Shown piece after piece: positions 33,988 through 44,288 of a DNA stretch of 58,094 bases (positions are counted from its first letter, which is position 1; each line of letters begins with the position of its first letter). The DNA is taken from positions 1 through 58,094 of the forward strand of contig VFHL01000013.1 in NCBI GenBank assembly GCA_009392005.1, given 5' to 3'. The notes beneath the pieces are model-generated. The model saw only the letters and a list, made by a program, of their open reading frames with translations, had not been told where the DNA came from and did not search any database. The translations under genes and the position numbers were made by a program. Source of the DNA: SAR202 cluster bacterium. Its GTDB lineage: Bacteria; Chloroflexota; Dehalococcoidia; UBA6926; VFHL01.

Positions 33988-35382
33988 TTACTGTTTTTTT
34001 GCACGTGTTTTTTGCAATCCGAGGTATTCCATAACATTCCATAACGTTGAAACCTCCACCAAATTGATTGCAGGTTTCATCACCATTTCACTCAACGTAC
34101 CTCGAGGTACGACAGCAGATTTAAACCCTAATCGTTCCCCCTCGCGTATACGATCTCCCAATCGGCCAACGCGGCGAATTTCTCCACTTAATCCAACTTC
34201 GCCAATGAAAAACACATCCTCCGTAACAGCATACTCATAAATATTCGATAGAACCGCAATAGAGATACCTAAATCCGCACCGGGATCAGCAACGCGTAAT
34301 CCACCAGGTATGTTAACGAGAATATCTTGATCAGATAGAGAAATATTCAACCTGCGCCCCAAAACAGCTGAAATAAGAAGTACTCTGTTTAAATCTACCC
34401 CTGTGGCCATCCGACGTGGGACTGCGAGAGAGGTTGGGCTTACAAGAGCCTGTATTTCAACCATTATTGATCGACTACCCTCCAGTATTGGAACAACAAC
34501 AGATCCAACTCCACCCTGATTTCGCTCCGACAACATAACTTGTGATGGATCAGCTACTTCTTCCAATCCCAATTCACCCATTTTCAGCAATGCAAGCTCT
34601 TGAGTCGATCCAAATCGATTCTTTTCACCACGTAGCAAACGGAATCCGCTCATCGTTTCCCCTTCCAGGTACAGAACAACGTCAACAATATGTTCTAATA
34701 CGCGGGGTCCCGCGATAGTGCCGTCTTTCGTAACATGACCTGCCAAAAAAAGAGCCGCATTATTTGCTCGTGCCCAGCGGGTTAATTCGGAAGCACTTTC
34801 ACGCACTTGCGCAACACTACCAGGAGAAGAAGCGATTCCCTCTATATGCAATGTTTGGATCGAATCGATAATTACAATTTGGGGAGATATCTGATCTAAA
34901 TGAGCAAGCAAAGACCGGGTATCTGTTTCTGGAACAACGAGCAATTGCGCTCCAGCCAAGCGCAAGCGATCAGCTCTGATTTTGATCTGCTCTGGCGATT
35001 CTTCACCGGCACCATACACAACAGTCATTTTTTCTTGTACGAATGAATCAGCAATTTGCAGCAAGAGAGTGGATTTGCCAATACCAGGTTCTCCACCCAA
35101 AAGGATCGTTGATCCAAGTACTACCCCACCACCAAAAACACGATTCAACTCCGGATATGGTAAGGTCAGACGCCCAGTCTGTTCCGAAACAATATTACCT
35201 ATTTCGGTTGGATTCGTTGTTTCTAAAAAGGAACGATATCGTTTCCCATCCTTATTTGCTGGTGCGACTACAGACTCTTCTAGACTAGCCCATGCTTCAC
35301 ATGATGGGCATTGACCGAGTTCCTGTGGTCCAGTCCAACCGCACTCACGGCAGACCCAAACTTTGCGCTCCTTTGTAGCCAT
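33988..35382 (-). CDS. radA: DNA repair protein RadA
   Basis: 464 residues. The N-terminal zinc finger CRECGWTGPQELGQCPSCEAW, Walker A GGEPGIGKSTLLLQ, the RadA signature KNRFGS and a C-terminal Lon-protease-like domain with GGLRVADPGADLGI are in order. RadA helps branch migration in recombination. It starts just after the clpC terminator; the clpC-radA order is common in Gram-positive and related bacteria. There is no strong Shine-Dalgarno. Confidence 0.96.
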   Translation of the reverse strand: MATKERKVWVCRECGWTGPQELGQCPSCEAWASLEESVVAPANKDGKRYRSFLETTNPTEIGNIVSEQTGRLTLPYPELNRVFGGGVVLGSTILLGGEPGIGKSTLLLQIADSFVQEKMTVVYGAGEESPEQIKIRADRLRLAGAQLLVVPETDTRSLLAHLDQISPQIVIIDSIQTLHIEGIASSPGSVAQVRESASELTRWARANNAALFLAGHVTKDGTIAGPRVLEHIVDVVLYLEGETMSGFRLLRGEKNRFGSTQELALLKMGELGLEEVADPSQVMLSERNQGGVGSVVVPILEGSRSIMVEIQALVSPTSLAVPRRMATGVDLNRVLLISAVLGRRLNISLSDQDILVNIPGGLRVADPGADLGISIAVLSNIYEYAVTEDVFFIGEVGLSGEIRRVGRLGDRIREGERLGFKSAVVPRGTLSEMVMKPAINLVEVSTLWNVMEYLGLQKTRAKKQ

Positions 35383-35398
35383 GAGTCCATTATAAATG

Positions 35399-35428
35399 AA
35401 ACGGGGAGAGCTTAGGCTCTCCCCGTTT
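35399..35428 (-). terminator. Terminator after clpC
   Basis: AAACGGGGAGAGC and its complement GCTCTCCCCGTTT form a 13-bp stem with a 4-nt loop at 35399-35428, between the clpC stop (35484) and the radA start (35382). The U-tract is short. The stem is perfect and could work in both directions. Confidence 0.7.
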
Positions 35429-35483
35429 ATATATCTCTATATTGTTGCATTCGTTAGAACCAACAGTCTTAGGTAAACACCCG

Positions 35484-37952
35484 TTAATTCGGACTAACTT
35501 CAGCCACAATTGGGACGCGAATGACAATGTCATCATCCTCAACCTCAACTCGTGCAGTTTCCCCCGCATGAATCTTATCCTGCAAAATCATATCTGATAG
35601 CTGATCTTCAATCTTGTCCTGAATAAGCCTACGTAGTGGCCTAGCGCCAAACACTTCATCAAAACCTTCTTCACCAAGATAATCGCGGGCGGCGTCTGAC
35701 AGTTCTAAAGTGATTTCCTTCTCTGCCAACGGCACCTGAACCTCTTTCATCATCAGGTCAACAATCATATGTATATGCTCTTTACTAAGTGAATGGAACA
35801 CAACCGTAGAATCAATCCTGTTCAGAAATTCTGGCCGGAAATAATTCTTGACTTCGCTCAGCACCTTATCCTTCATCCGCTCATATGATTGAGCTTGCTT
35901 ACCAGCTTCATCATCTACCGTATAGAACCCAATGTTAGAGTTCTTGCGAATAAGTTCGGCTCCAATGTTACTGGTCATCACGATAATAGCATTCCGGAAA
36001 TCAACCTTTCGTCCCTTAGCATCAGTTAGATGACCATCATCAAAAATCTGCAGTAATATGTTGAATACCTCAGGGTGTGCCTTTTCAATTTCATCGAGAA
36101 GAATCACGCTGTATGATTTGCGCCTGACCAATTCGGTTAATTGACCGCCATCATCATAGCCGACATATCCGGGAGGTGCTCCAACCAATCTTGCAACCGT
36201 ATGCCGTTCCATAAACTCTGACATATCCAAACGGATAAGAGAATCTTCTGAATCAAACATGAATTCAGACAAGGTCCGCACTAATTCAGTTTTACCAACA
36301 CCAGTTGGTCCAAGGAATAAAAATGCACCGATCGGTCGACGGGGATCCTTCAATCCTGCGCGAGCGCGCCGAACAGCCTTGGACACGGTCGTAATGGCCT
36401 CTTCCTGGCCGACAATGCGATCATGCATCACTGATTCCATCTGTAACAAGCGCTCAGTCTCTTCCGATGCGAGCCGTGTCACAGGAATGCCTGTCCACAT
36501 ACTGACTACTTCAGCTACATTCTCTTCACTGACAGACAGATCCTCAGGTTTGGTATCAGCTTTCCATTCTTGTTCGAGCTCTGTGATTCGTTCCTCAAGT
36601 TGCACTTCTCGTGCACGCATCTCAGCCGCGTAATCGTAATTCCCCTCGGATATCGCCTGATCTTTCTCACGCCGCACGCTATCCAAACCTTCCACCGCTT
36701 GTTTCACAGATAACGGCTTAGAGGTACTCTTTATGCGAACTCGTGACGACGCCTCATCGATCAAGTCAATCGCCTTATCCGGCAAGAAACGATCCGCAAT
36801 ATAACGTGCGGCAAGCCGAACAGAACTCTCCACTGCTTGATCAGTAATCTCTAGACGATGGTGTTCTTCATATCGAGCTTTAATGCCACGCAATATCTCA
36901 ATCGAATCTTCCACACTTGGCTCATCAACATCAACTGGCTGGAATCTGCGCTCCAGAGCAGCATCGCGCTCAATGTGCTTCCGATAATCTTCCCGGGTCG
37001 TCGCTCCAATTGCTTGCACTTCTCCGCGTGCAAGGGATGGCTTCAATATATTCGATGCATCAACCGCACCTTCAGCTGCGCCTGCGCCAACTAGTGTATG
37101 CAACTCATCAATAAAGAGAATCGTATCCTTAGCATTGCGCAGTTCTTCAATCACTTTCTTCAATCGTTCTTCAAATTCGCCACGATATTTTGTCCCTGCA
37201 ACCAGGGCTCCCATATCCAAACTAACGAGACGCGAACCTTGCAGTGTCTCAGGTATATCCCCTGAAATTATCCGCTGGGCAAGCCCCTCTACAATGGCGG
37301 TCTTACCCACCCCTGGCTCACCGATCAAGACAGGGTTATTCTTTGTACGACGAGATAATATTTGAACAACTCTCTCGATCTCATCATTTCTTCCGACAAT
37401 CGGATCGAGTGAATTTTCGCGCGCCATCTGTGTTAAATCAACACCCAGTGAATCTAAAGTCGCCGTCCGAGTTGACTGCTGTCTACTTTGCCCTGAAGAC
37501 GAGCTACTCGAGCTACTAAGAAGCCGTTGTGCTTCCGTCCGAACTTTCTCAAGATCAAGGCCAAGGCTCTGCAGCACCTGTGAAGCAACTCCCTCACCTT
37601 CTCTCAGGAGTCCGATAAGGATATGTTCAGTGCCAATATAGTGATGACTCATTTGCCGTGCCTCATCAACGGCAAACTCAATCACTTTCTTAGCGCGTGG
37701 TGTTAACCCAACATCACCTGTCACCGGCCGGTCTCCTTCACCAATGATGAATTCAACCGCCGACCGCACTTTGCCAAGATCCGTCCCAAGGGAAATCAAA
37801 GTACGTGTCCCCACGCCTTCGGGTTCACGCGCAAGCCCAAGCAAAATATGCTCGGTACCTATGTAATTATGGTTGAAGTGTTTGGCTTCTTCCTGCGCGA
37901 GAGACAAAACCCTCCGCGCTCTTTCTGAAAACTTTTCGAACCTGCTGGTCAT
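35484..37952 (-). CDS. clpC: ATP-dependent Clp protease ATPase subunit ClpC
   Basis: 822 residues, normal for ClpC. Two Clp N-repeats (about 1-145, with [13 protein letters not shown] and [13 protein letters not shown]) are followed by a Ser-rich linker and AAA domain 1 with [14 protein letters not shown] middle segment with a UVR-like ITELEQEWK region comes next, then AAA domain 2 with [14 protein letters not shown] and [12 protein letters not shown]. It unfolds substrates for ClpP. No mcsA/mcsB/ctsR genes are adjacent, unlike in Firmicutes. A terminator follows before radA. Confidence 0.97.
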   Translation of the reverse strand: MTSRFEKFSERARRVLSLAQEEAKHFNHNYIGTEHILLGLAREPEGVGTRTLISLGTDLGKVRSAVEFIIGEGDRPVTGDVGLTPRAKKVIEFAVDEARQMSHHYIGTEHILIGLLREGEGVASQVLQSLGLDLEKVRTEAQRLLSSSSSSSSGQSRQQSTRTATLDSLGVDLTQMARENSLDPIVGRNDEIERVVQILSRRTKNNPVLIGEPGVGKTAIVEGLAQRIISGDIPETLQGSRLVSLDMGALVAGTKYRGEFEERLKKVIEELRNAKDTILFIDELHTLVGAGAAEGAVDASNILKPSLARGEVQAIGATTREDYRKHIERDAALERRFQPVDVDEPSVEDSIEILRGIKARYEEHHRLEITDQAVESSVRLAARYIADRFLPDKAIDLIDEASSRVRIKSTSKPLSVKQAVEGLDSVRREKDQAISEGNYDYAAEMRAREVQLEERITELEQEWKADTKPEDLSVSEENVAEVVSMWTGIPVTRLASEETERLLQMESVMHDRIVGQEEAITTVSKAVRRARAGLKDPRRPIGAFLFLGPTGVGKTELVRTLSEFMFDSEDSLIRLDMSEFMERHTVARLVGAPPGYVGYDDGGQLTELVRRKSYSVILLDEIEKAHPEVFNILLQIFDDGHLTDAKGRKVDFRNAIIVMTSNIGAELIRKNSNIGFYTVDDEAGKQAQSYERMKDKVLSEVKNYFRPEFLNRIDSTVVFHSLSKEHIHMIVDLMMKEVQVPLAEKEITLELSDAARDYLGEEGFDEVFGARPLRRLIQDKIEDQLSDMILQDKIHAGETARVEVEDDDIVIRVPIVAEVSPN

Positions 37953-38036
37953 ATCTTTCCCCGCAGACTTTTAAATTTTTGCTTGGCTAGTTTTGACAGG
38001 CCTTCGCAAGAAGCAATTTACCCTACGCTGCTTACA

Positions 38037-39578
38037 TTATACTTCACTTGTCTCATCTGTCTCATCTGTCTCATCTGTCTCAAGTGTGGCATCCACCGCA
38101 TCTGCCTCACCAGTCTCTTTTATATCGCTCGCTCCGAGCTCTTCATTTGTCTCATATGTATCCGTCGTCTCATCCGTATGACTGGTTTCAGATGTCTCGC
38201 TTGTCTCAACAACTTCCCCGGCTGCCTCAACCACATCAGGTTCAGTTGTTACAACCGCTCCAGTTATTTCACTTGCCCACCCACCAGCTTGAGCCTGACG
38301 CAAACTAAGGCCCATTCGGCGACGTTCTGGTTCAATGCGCAATACTTTCAGAGTTACAACATCCCCTTCTTTGACAATTTCACTGGGATGGTTGATACGA
38401 CTCTCAGACAATTCCGATATGTGAATTAGTCCCTCAACAGGGCCCTCAACACGTGCAAATGCACCGAACGCTGTCAGACGCGTTATGGTCGCTTCGACAA
38501 TTTGACCTTCGTCATATTTCCGAACCATTTCTGCCCACGGATCGGGTTTGGCACGTCGAAGGCTAAGTGAGATTCGACGGGTTTCCGGATCGATTCTCAA
38601 TACATAAACTTCGACTTCTTGCCCTTCTTTAATGACGTCGGTTGGGCTATCAATCGGTTCCCAGGAAAGCTCTGATATGTGAACAAGTCCATCCGCACCA
38701 CCTAGATCTACGAATGCACCAAAATCTTGAATCCCTGTTATGTGACCTTTTCGAATCTCGCCCTCGCGCAATGAAGCAATAAGCTCCTCGCGCATGTCAC
38801 TTTTTTCTGCTTCGTATACGACACGCTCCGACAAAATCGCTCTTTGTCGACGGCGATTAACTTCAATCACCTTTAAGCGAAGAACCGACCCAACAATATC
38901 CGAAAGGATTTGTTCAACATCGGCTCCCTGTGGCCTATGATGGGGCGCGATCTGCGAGAGAGGCACAAAACCTTGAATCCCTTCTACATTCACGAGAAGG
39001 CCGCCTCGGTTAAATCCAGTCACGTTGGATTCAACAACCACATTTTCCTCAAGTTTATCTTCTAGAACCTTCCACGATCGATCTCCCCGTGCCCTGTCAT
39101 ACGAAAGCATAATCTGCCCCGTATCATCAGAACGCAGGACATAAGCCATTATTTCATCACCTACATTTAAGGCTTCGAGGTCGTCGGGAGGGAGGCTACG
39201 CATTTCACGCGCTGAAATAATCCCCTCGGATTTGGCTCCGATATGAACCAAAATGCCATCTCGATCGATCCGCATAATGACACCTTCAACGACCGAACCT
39301 CGGTTGAAATCACGCAGAGACTCGGACTCTTCTAAGAGGCGCTCCATTTCCGTTTTACCATCATCACCCGCATCTACTGGAGGCGAATCTGAACCTGCCG
39401 GAGAGGCAGAAGATACATCTGAAACAACCGCTTCTGCGTTAACCAGGGATGATACCTCAAGAGCATCGCTTGAATCTTGAATTTGATCACCATTGGGGCC
39501 GGATTCCTGAACAGGCTTTACCGGTTCCTTGTCTTCATCAGAAACAGGGTCCGACTCATCTGGCGTTTGTATGGTCAC
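38037..39578 (-). CDS. rpsA: S1 RNA-binding-domain protein (ribosomal protein S1-like)
   Basis: 513 residues from a GTG at 39578, chosen for GGAG 7 nt before it. After an acidic N-terminal 75 residues come four S1 domains (starting near residues 93, 178, 265 and 350), the last two with the GAFVDLGGADGLVHISELS and GAFARVEGPVEGLIHISELS signatures. The final 80 residues are low-complexity and rich in Glu, Thr, Ser and Asp (SETSETSHTDETTD and TDETDETDETSEV). It probably binds mRNA on the ribosome. Four-domain forms like this are common outside the proteobacteria. Confidence 0.88.
   Translation of the reverse strand: MTIQTPDESDPVSDEDKEPVKPVQESGPNGDQIQDSSDALEVSSLVNAEAVVSDVSSASPAGSDSPPVDAGDDGKTEMERLLEESESLRDFNRGSVVEGVIMRIDRDGILVHIGAKSEGIISAREMRSLPPDDLEALNVGDEIMAYVLRSDDTGQIMLSYDRARGDRSWKVLEDKLEENVVVESNVTGFNRGGLLVNVEGIQGFVPLSQIAPHHRPQGADVEQILSDIVGSVLRLKVIEVNRRRQRAILSERVVYEAEKSDMREELIASLREGEIRKGHITGIQDFGAFVDLGGADGLVHISELSWEPIDSPTDVIKEGQEVEVYVLRIDPETRRISLSLRRAKPDPWAEMVRKYDEGQIVEATITRLTAFGAFARVEGPVEGLIHISELSESRINHPSEIVKEGDVVTLKVLRIEPERRRMGLSLRQAQAGGWASEITGAVVTTEPDVVEAAGEVVETSETSETSHTDETTDTYETNEELGASDIKETGEADAVDATLETDETDETDETSEV
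38051..38082. repeat. 9-bp microsatellite in the S1-protein tail
   Basis: TCTCATCTG is repeated three and a half times in a row near the 3' end of the S1-protein gene. In the gene's frame it encodes T-D-E units. Slippage here would change tail length without a frameshift. Confidence 0.85.
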
Positions 39579-39697
39579 ACTTTTACTCCACTCCAACAAA
39601 AATTGGAGGCAAAAAATCTTGTGCGTATTATATCACGAGCCAATGGAGAACTTCGCACGCATTCCACAGAATTTTTCCAATCGTATCTTTTGTGCCA

Positions 39698-41416
39698 TCA
39701 AGAGTCTTTCAATGAAATTTCACGAAGAAATCTCTGGTGAGGATAATCGTGGAAAGTTGACCAACCACTGACACGGCTTTTTACTGCTAACCACTCCGCA
39801 TCAGGATGGATTGGCAATGAGTGATAGTTTTCTAAAACCAACCTCTGAGCCTGACGTAGCGCTGCCGCACGCTGCTTTGGATCAGTTCGATTGCTTTGTA
39901 TATCAATCATCAAATTTAGTTCAACATTGCTAATCGAGCTAGCATTATGCGAGCCATTGGTCAAAAAACGGCCTCTCAACCAATGATCTGCAGAAAAATA
40001 TGAACGAGATGGGCCAAATGCAGCTTGGAAATTGCCTGGATTTGTTAGAACCGTCGCGGTATAGCGTTCAAGAGAAACTTTCACAATCTCCACTTCTGCA
40101 CCAATTTCCCGAAAATCGTCTGCAATTAATTCACCAACTGAATCACTAATTTGTCCCATATTTGGAATAATCAGTTCGAATTGCAACGTTTGACCCCTTG
40201 GAAGCGCTTCTTGCAAAATCCCGGTCGCTTCTTGAGAATCGTACCTCAATAATTCCCGCAACTCATCTTCTTTGATCTGCGCATTATGAGACGGAACTGG
40301 CATACTCAAGCCCAGTAATGAGGCCCCCTTAAAGTGTGTCTGAAAAATATCTTCCCGATCAATCGCTAAGCTTAACGCTTCACGAATACGTCCATCCGCG
40401 AAGGGAAGTTGATCCCCCCATTTATTCATTACAGTCGGCTGATGATTCAAACTGACCATCCATCCAACTGGTATGGTCTGCAGACCCACGATCATCTCAG
40501 GATGTTTTTTATCCGTATATCGAGCAATTTCTCCTGGCGGAATTCGCAGCACATCTAGCTGTCCTGTTTCAAATAATGCAACGCGTGTCGCATCATTGGG
40601 AACAATTAGCCATGACAAGAACTCAACATTACCACCCGATTCATAGAAATTAGGGTTTCTCCGAAATTCTGCTGCACGAGTAAATTCGCTTACCTCAGGC
40701 ATAAACACGAATGGCCCCGAGCCAATTAATGGCCCCCGGGCCAGGTCATACTCGTCTGACTCCCATATCTCGGTGGGCATAATCACATTAAACCCACTTG
40801 CTAGTAGATCCAAAAAAGATGCCTGGGGTTCTAGCAAGGAGATACGCACTGTAGATGCATCAACAAGCTCAATAGATTTGACTTTTTCCCACATCCAGCC
40901 ATGCACGCTTTCGAGCATCAAATATTCGAGGCTCTGAACCACATCATCACCTGTAACAGATCTCCCATTCACTGCAGGCAAATCCGACCAGCGAGCATCC
41001 TGATTCAGACGAAATATGTACGTCTTATCATCTGGCTGCTCCCAAGATGAGGCAAGATCAGGTACCACCTCATGAACAAACGGTCGTGTCCCTTCACCCG
41101 TCTTATATCTGACAAGGCTCGAAAATGTATTCGCGAAGATCTTATAGTAGTCCGCTGATGTCGTTGCAAACGGATCTAATTTATTCCATCCGCGCGCTGT
41201 AGCAAGACGAAGAGACAAAGATAAGGGGTCGGGAGTTGACGTTGGTGAGGCTGGTAGAACCGTAGATATCGGTACCTGCAAGGTTGCAGTTGATGTGGAA
41301 ACTGGCTCAACTGTCGCACTAAACTGCACACTGGTCGGGGTTACTATAGTCGAATTACACCCATTTAGTGTATATAAGATAAAGAAAATCAATAAGGTGA
41401 AAAATCTAGAAGGCAT
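39698..41416 (-). CDS. Second solute-binding lipoprotein (SBP_bac_5 family), orphan
   Basis: 572 residues. The signal peptide ends in LNGC with the lipobox Cys20, followed by a Thr/Ser/Pro linker (about 21-63). The binding core shows DPFATTSADYYKIFANTFSSLVRY, DDKTYIFRLNQDARWSD, REALSLAIDREDIF and the C-terminal NVELNLMIDIQSNRTDPKQR. It is one of two such proteins in the window, and again no permease or ATPase is adjacent. It is divergent from the lipoate-ligase-like gene across 59 nt. Ligand unknown. Confidence 0.85.
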   Translation of the reverse strand: MPSRFFTLLIFFILYTLNGCNSTIVTPTSVQFSATVEPVSTSTATLQVPISTVLPASPTSTPDPLSLSLRLATARGWNKLDPFATTSADYYKIFANTFSSLVRYKTGEGTRPFVHEVVPDLASSWEQPDDKTYIFRLNQDARWSDLPAVNGRSVTGDDVVQSLEYLMLESVHGWMWEKVKSIELVDASTVRISLLEPQASFLDLLASGFNVIMPTEIWESDEYDLARGPLIGSGPFVFMPEVSEFTRAAEFRRNPNFYESGGNVEFLSWLIVPNDATRVALFETGQLDVLRIPPGEIARYTDKKHPEMIVGLQTIPVGWMVSLNHQPTVMNKWGDQLPFADGRIREALSLAIDREDIFQTHFKGASLLGLSMPVPSHNAQIKEDELRELLRYDSQEATGILQEALPRGQTLQFELIIPNMGQISDSVGELIADDFREIGAEVEIVKVSLERYTATVLTNPGNFQAAFGPSRSYFSADHWLRGRFLTNGSHNASSISNVELNLMIDIQSNRTDPKQRAAALRQAQRLVLENYHSLPIHPDAEWLAVKSRVSGWSTFHDYPHQRFLREISLKDS

Positions 41417-41475
41417 TTATAGAGCTTTTGAATCCTTTCTTGTTTGGTGCACCAGTATTTGGAGAGTTACAATCT

Positions 41476-42333
41476 ATGCCTGATAACTTATGGAGATTAA
41501 TTGCCACTAGCCCTATGACGGGTCCTGAAAATATGGCTGTCGATGAAGCTTTAGCATCATATGAGACCAGCCCAACAATCCGATTTTATCAATGGTCCAT
41601 TCCTTACATATCAATCGGACGCTATCAAAACTATCATTCAATCTTCCAACATGGACCTTCCTATAATCCGCGAGTACCCATCATACGTCGTCCAACAGGC
41701 GGTAGGGCCATTCTACACCAGCCGGAAGAACTCACATACAGTATCACAGTTCCACAGGGCCATAATTTGAACCAAATACCATCAAGGGAATCCTACAAAA
41801 AAATTAACGAGGCTCTCATACTCGGGCTATCTATTCTTGGAATTAACGCAACGACCGCTATTGGTCAGGCATCACCACGAAAAGAGCGCGTCAATATCGC
41901 ATGTTATGAATCTACCTATCCCCACGAATTGATCGTGGGAAAACGGAAGCTAATTGCGAGTGCCCAAACACGAGGAGGTGGTATATTTCTGCAGCAAGGT
42001 ACACTGCCATTAAAGCATTCTGGTGATTCTTTTGGCGAATCAGTATCCATAGGTCGAGCGGAGAAAAGCCTCCTAACACAGAGGCTGAATGAAAATACAG
42101 CGATACCATCCCAAATACTGGGCTACAAGGTTACCATTGAAGAAATACAACAAGCCTTAATTTCCGGATTTGAAACAGCGTGGAATATTCGCCTGATAAA
42201 GAATGAGTTCGGCTCAGAAGAGCATCACCAGATTAACAATTTCATTGCTGAAAAATACTCGGATGAGGCGTGGACGATGAAAGGAAAACATGAAAACGTA
42301 CGCCATGCGATGATGCAGGAAAATACACAGTGA
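41476..42333 (+). CDS. Lipoate-protein ligase A family protein
   Basis: 285 residues from the ATG at 41476, with GGAGAG 9 nt before it; a TTG at 41428 opens the frame but adds sequence foreign to the family. The BPL/LplA catalytic core contains MAVDEALASY, IRRPTGGRAILHQPEELTYS and VGKRKLIASAQTRGGG with the lysine that contacts the lipoyl-AMP. The family attaches lipoate or transfers octanoyl groups to E2 or H proteins. No substrate protein is encoded nearby, so ligase versus octanoyltransferase cannot be decided. Confidence 0.88.
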   Translation: MPDNLWRLIATSPMTGPENMAVDEALASYETSPTIRFYQWSIPYISIGRYQNYHSIFQHGPSYNPRVPIIRRPTGGRAILHQPEELTYSITVPQGHNLNQIPSRESYKKINEALILGLSILGINATTAIGQASPRKERVNIACYESTYPHELIVGKRKLIASAQTRGGGIFLQQGTLPLKHSGDSFGESVSIGRAEKSLLTQRLNENTAIPSQILGYKVTIEEIQQALISGFETAWNIRLIKNEFGSEEHHQINNFIAEKYSDEAWTMKGKHENVRHAMMQENTQ

Positions 42334-42384
42334 AGTACTTTCTTTATCGGAGCGAAGCGTAAAGTTAACCGAAAGAGGAGAAAC

Positions 42385-43608
42385 GTGGCAAATTCTGATC
42401 ATGTTGCAATCGTTCGAAATGGCAAAGATGCTGTTCAGGAATGGAACGATCAATACCCGACCCAAGGACTTGATTTAAGTGGTGCATCATTTAACAAAAT
42501 GGATTTACGGAATATGGAATTGGAATATGCGGACCTTTCCGGATGCAACCTATCCGAGGCTAATCTCCAAGACATCAATCTTGCTTACGCAACACTCAAA
42601 CATGCCGATATTACTAACGCTACGTTTTCGCGAGCGAACTTACGTTTTGCCATTCTAGATCATGCAGTTCTCTCTAACACAAATTTGACCCACGCGAATT
42701 TATCGCAAAGCTCCCTCCGCAGATCAGACCTCCTACGATGTGATCTCATCAACGTAGATTTCACGCAAGCCAACTTAAGCCGAGCAGATCTTACGGGGTC
42801 CAACCTTGCTCGATCGACATTGGTTGGCACAAACCTATACGCAGCCAACTTAACGAGGACTAATCTCTCATTATCTAATCTAGAAGGATCCAACTTGATT
42901 TACGCTAACCTAAATCAGTCAAATCTCCATGAAACCGATTTTTCAAATACGACTTGTGGGTATACGACCTGGATGAACTGTAATTTAAGTACAACTCTTG
43001 GTTTGGAATCAATGCATCACGCAGCTCCAAGTTATATAGACTTAGCCACTCATGCATTTTCAATAAAATCTTCTAATGCACAACACTTTGAGTATGAACG
43101 GAAATTTTTCCAGCAAGCAGGAATGTCTGAAACCGCGTTTGAGCGGCTAGCGCCTCTCATAACCACCGCACCATCTGTTTTCCAACATTGCTACATTCTC
43201 CATGCAGAGAACGACCTTGAATTTGCGCTTCAGTTAAGAAGTGACCTTAATGCAAATGGTGTTCAATCATGGTTATACAGTAAAGTCCTCTCTCTTTCTA
43301 ATGACATCGCACCAAATCTTGATCAAGCATTATCACCCCACCATAAATTAATCATGATTTGCTCAATCGAAGGGTTACAGGATCGAGACATCCTCCGCCA
43401 AATCACCAATATCACCCAAGCTGAAACAGAACCGTCGCACGATCAGCACTCAAACATTTTCGCAGCAACACGGGACGACTACTTAATGACAGACTGGACC
43501 AATACGTTAAAACCTCTTCTCCTAGATGGATATATCGCTGATTTTCGCTCTTCGGGTAATTATGGCCGGGAAGTTTTACGTTTAGCACACGCTTTGCGGT
43601 CCGAATAA
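42385..43608 (+). CDS. Pentapeptide-repeat protein with C-terminal TIR-like domain
   Basis: 407 residues starting at a GTG with AGAGGAG 5 nt before it. From about residue 28 to 200 there are some thirty A(N/D)Lxx-type pentapeptides (ADLSGCNLSEANLQ and similar), which fold as a right-handed quadrilateral beta-helix. A linker (about 205-260) leads to a TIR-like domain: CYILHAENDLEFALQLRSDL, NGVQSWLYSKVLSLSNDI and HHKLIMICSIEGLQDRDI. The catalytic Glu of NAD-cleaving TIR domains cannot be placed with certainty. TIR/repeat fusions occur in several bacteria, some thought to be defence related. A toxin-antitoxin pair follows after about 120 nt. Confidence 0.75.
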   Translation: MANSDHVAIVRNGKDAVQEWNDQYPTQGLDLSGASFNKMDLRNMELEYADLSGCNLSEANLQDINLAYATLKHADITNATFSRANLRFAILDHAVLSNTNLTHANLSQSSLRRSDLLRCDLINVDFTQANLSRADLTGSNLARSTLVGTNLYAANLTRTNLSLSNLEGSNLIYANLNQSNLHETDFSNTTCGYTTWMNCNLSTTLGLESMHHAAPSYIDLATHAFSIKSSNAQHFEYERKFFQQAGMSETAFERLAPLITTAPSVFQHCYILHAENDLEFALQLRSDLNANGVQSWLYSKVLSLSNDIAPNLDQALSPHHKLIMICSIEGLQDRDILRQITNITQAETEPSHDQHSNIFAATRDDYLMTDWTNTLKPLLLDGYIADFRSSGNYGREVLRLAHALRSE

Positions 43609-43663
43609 CCCTCTCTTTCCACCTTTAATCCGATATCAACATGCGATAATGATTGTGTAATCT

Positions 43664-43690
43664 TATTGTGTAACAATATTGTGGTATATT
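43664..43690 (+). promoter_or_regulatory. Operator/promoter of the toxin-antitoxin pair
   Basis: TATTGT (43664-43669) and ACAATA (43673-43678) form an inverted repeat, preceded by another ATTGTGTAA copy at 43652. A -10-like TATATT is at 43685-43690. Such repeats are usual binding sites for RHH antitoxins that repress their own operon. Confidence 0.5.
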
Positions 43691-43726
43691 TGATGCGCGA
43701 AATCATCAGATGTGCAGGGAGGTCCC

Positions 43727-43975
43727 ATGAAAAAAATCATTCAAATACCAATCGATGACGAACTGCTTACTCAACTTGATGATGTTTCCTCGACCCGTGA
43801 CCAAAGTCGTTCCGATTTGATACGGGAAGCATGCCAAGCATACCTATATGGAATAGAAAGAGACGCATTAGAAAAGCAGTATCAACGTGGATACCAAAAA
43901 ATCCCAGAGGAAACCTCCCCCGGTGAAACACAGATACGCATGGTAGGTTATGTTCTTCCGAAAGAAACTTGGTAA
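43727..43975 (+). CDS. Ribbon-helix-helix antitoxin
   Basis: 82 residues from the ATG at 43727, with GGAGG 4 nt upstream. The first 45 residues form a ribbon-helix-helix: a strand KKIIQIPIDDEL, then LLTQLDDVSSTRDQSRSDLI and REACQAYL. The tail would wrap the toxin. It ends 1 nt before the MazF-type gene, so it is translationally coupled and expected to repress the operon. Confidence 0.82.
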   Translation: MKKIIQIPIDDELLTQLDDVSSTRDQSRSDLIREACQAYLYGIERDALEKQYQRGYQKIPEETSPGETQIRMVGYVLPKETW

Positions 43976-43976
43976 G

Positions 43977-44288
43977 ATGCAAAAAGGTGAGGTATGGTGG
44001 GCAAACTTCCCTGCCCCAATGGGCAGAAGACCTGTTTTACTGCTTTCACGCGATAGTGCGTATATAGTCCGTACGGCAATTCTGGTCGCTCCATTGACTG
44101 CAACAATTCGCGACACACCCGTCGAAGTGACATTTGAAGAAATCAGCAGTATAGATTCAGGTTTTGTGATTGACTTAGACAGTATTATGACGGTGCCTAT
44201 TTCGATATTAACAGAGCCAATAGCGCGTCTTGCCAAAGAAAAGATGGAAGATGTGCACAAAGCGCTCAGTTTTGCTTTCGATCTATAA
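43977..44288 (+). CDS. MazF/PemK-type mRNA-interferase toxin
   Basis: 103 residues from the ATG at 43977. QKGEVWWANFPAPMGRRPVLLLSRD is the conserved MazF N-terminus (G-E-V-W, G-R-R-P-V-L), with TVPISILTEPIARL at the C-terminal strand and helix. MazF enzymes cut single-stranded RNA at short sequences, stalling growth. The arginine and threonine/serine positions of the active site appear present (GRRP and TATIRDTP). The paired RHH antitoxin is directly upstream. Confidence 0.88.
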   Translation: MQKGEVWWANFPAPMGRRPVLLLSRDSAYIVRTAILVAPLTATIRDTPVEVTFEEISSIDSGFVIDLDSIMTVPISILTEPIARLAKEKMEDVHKALSFAFDL

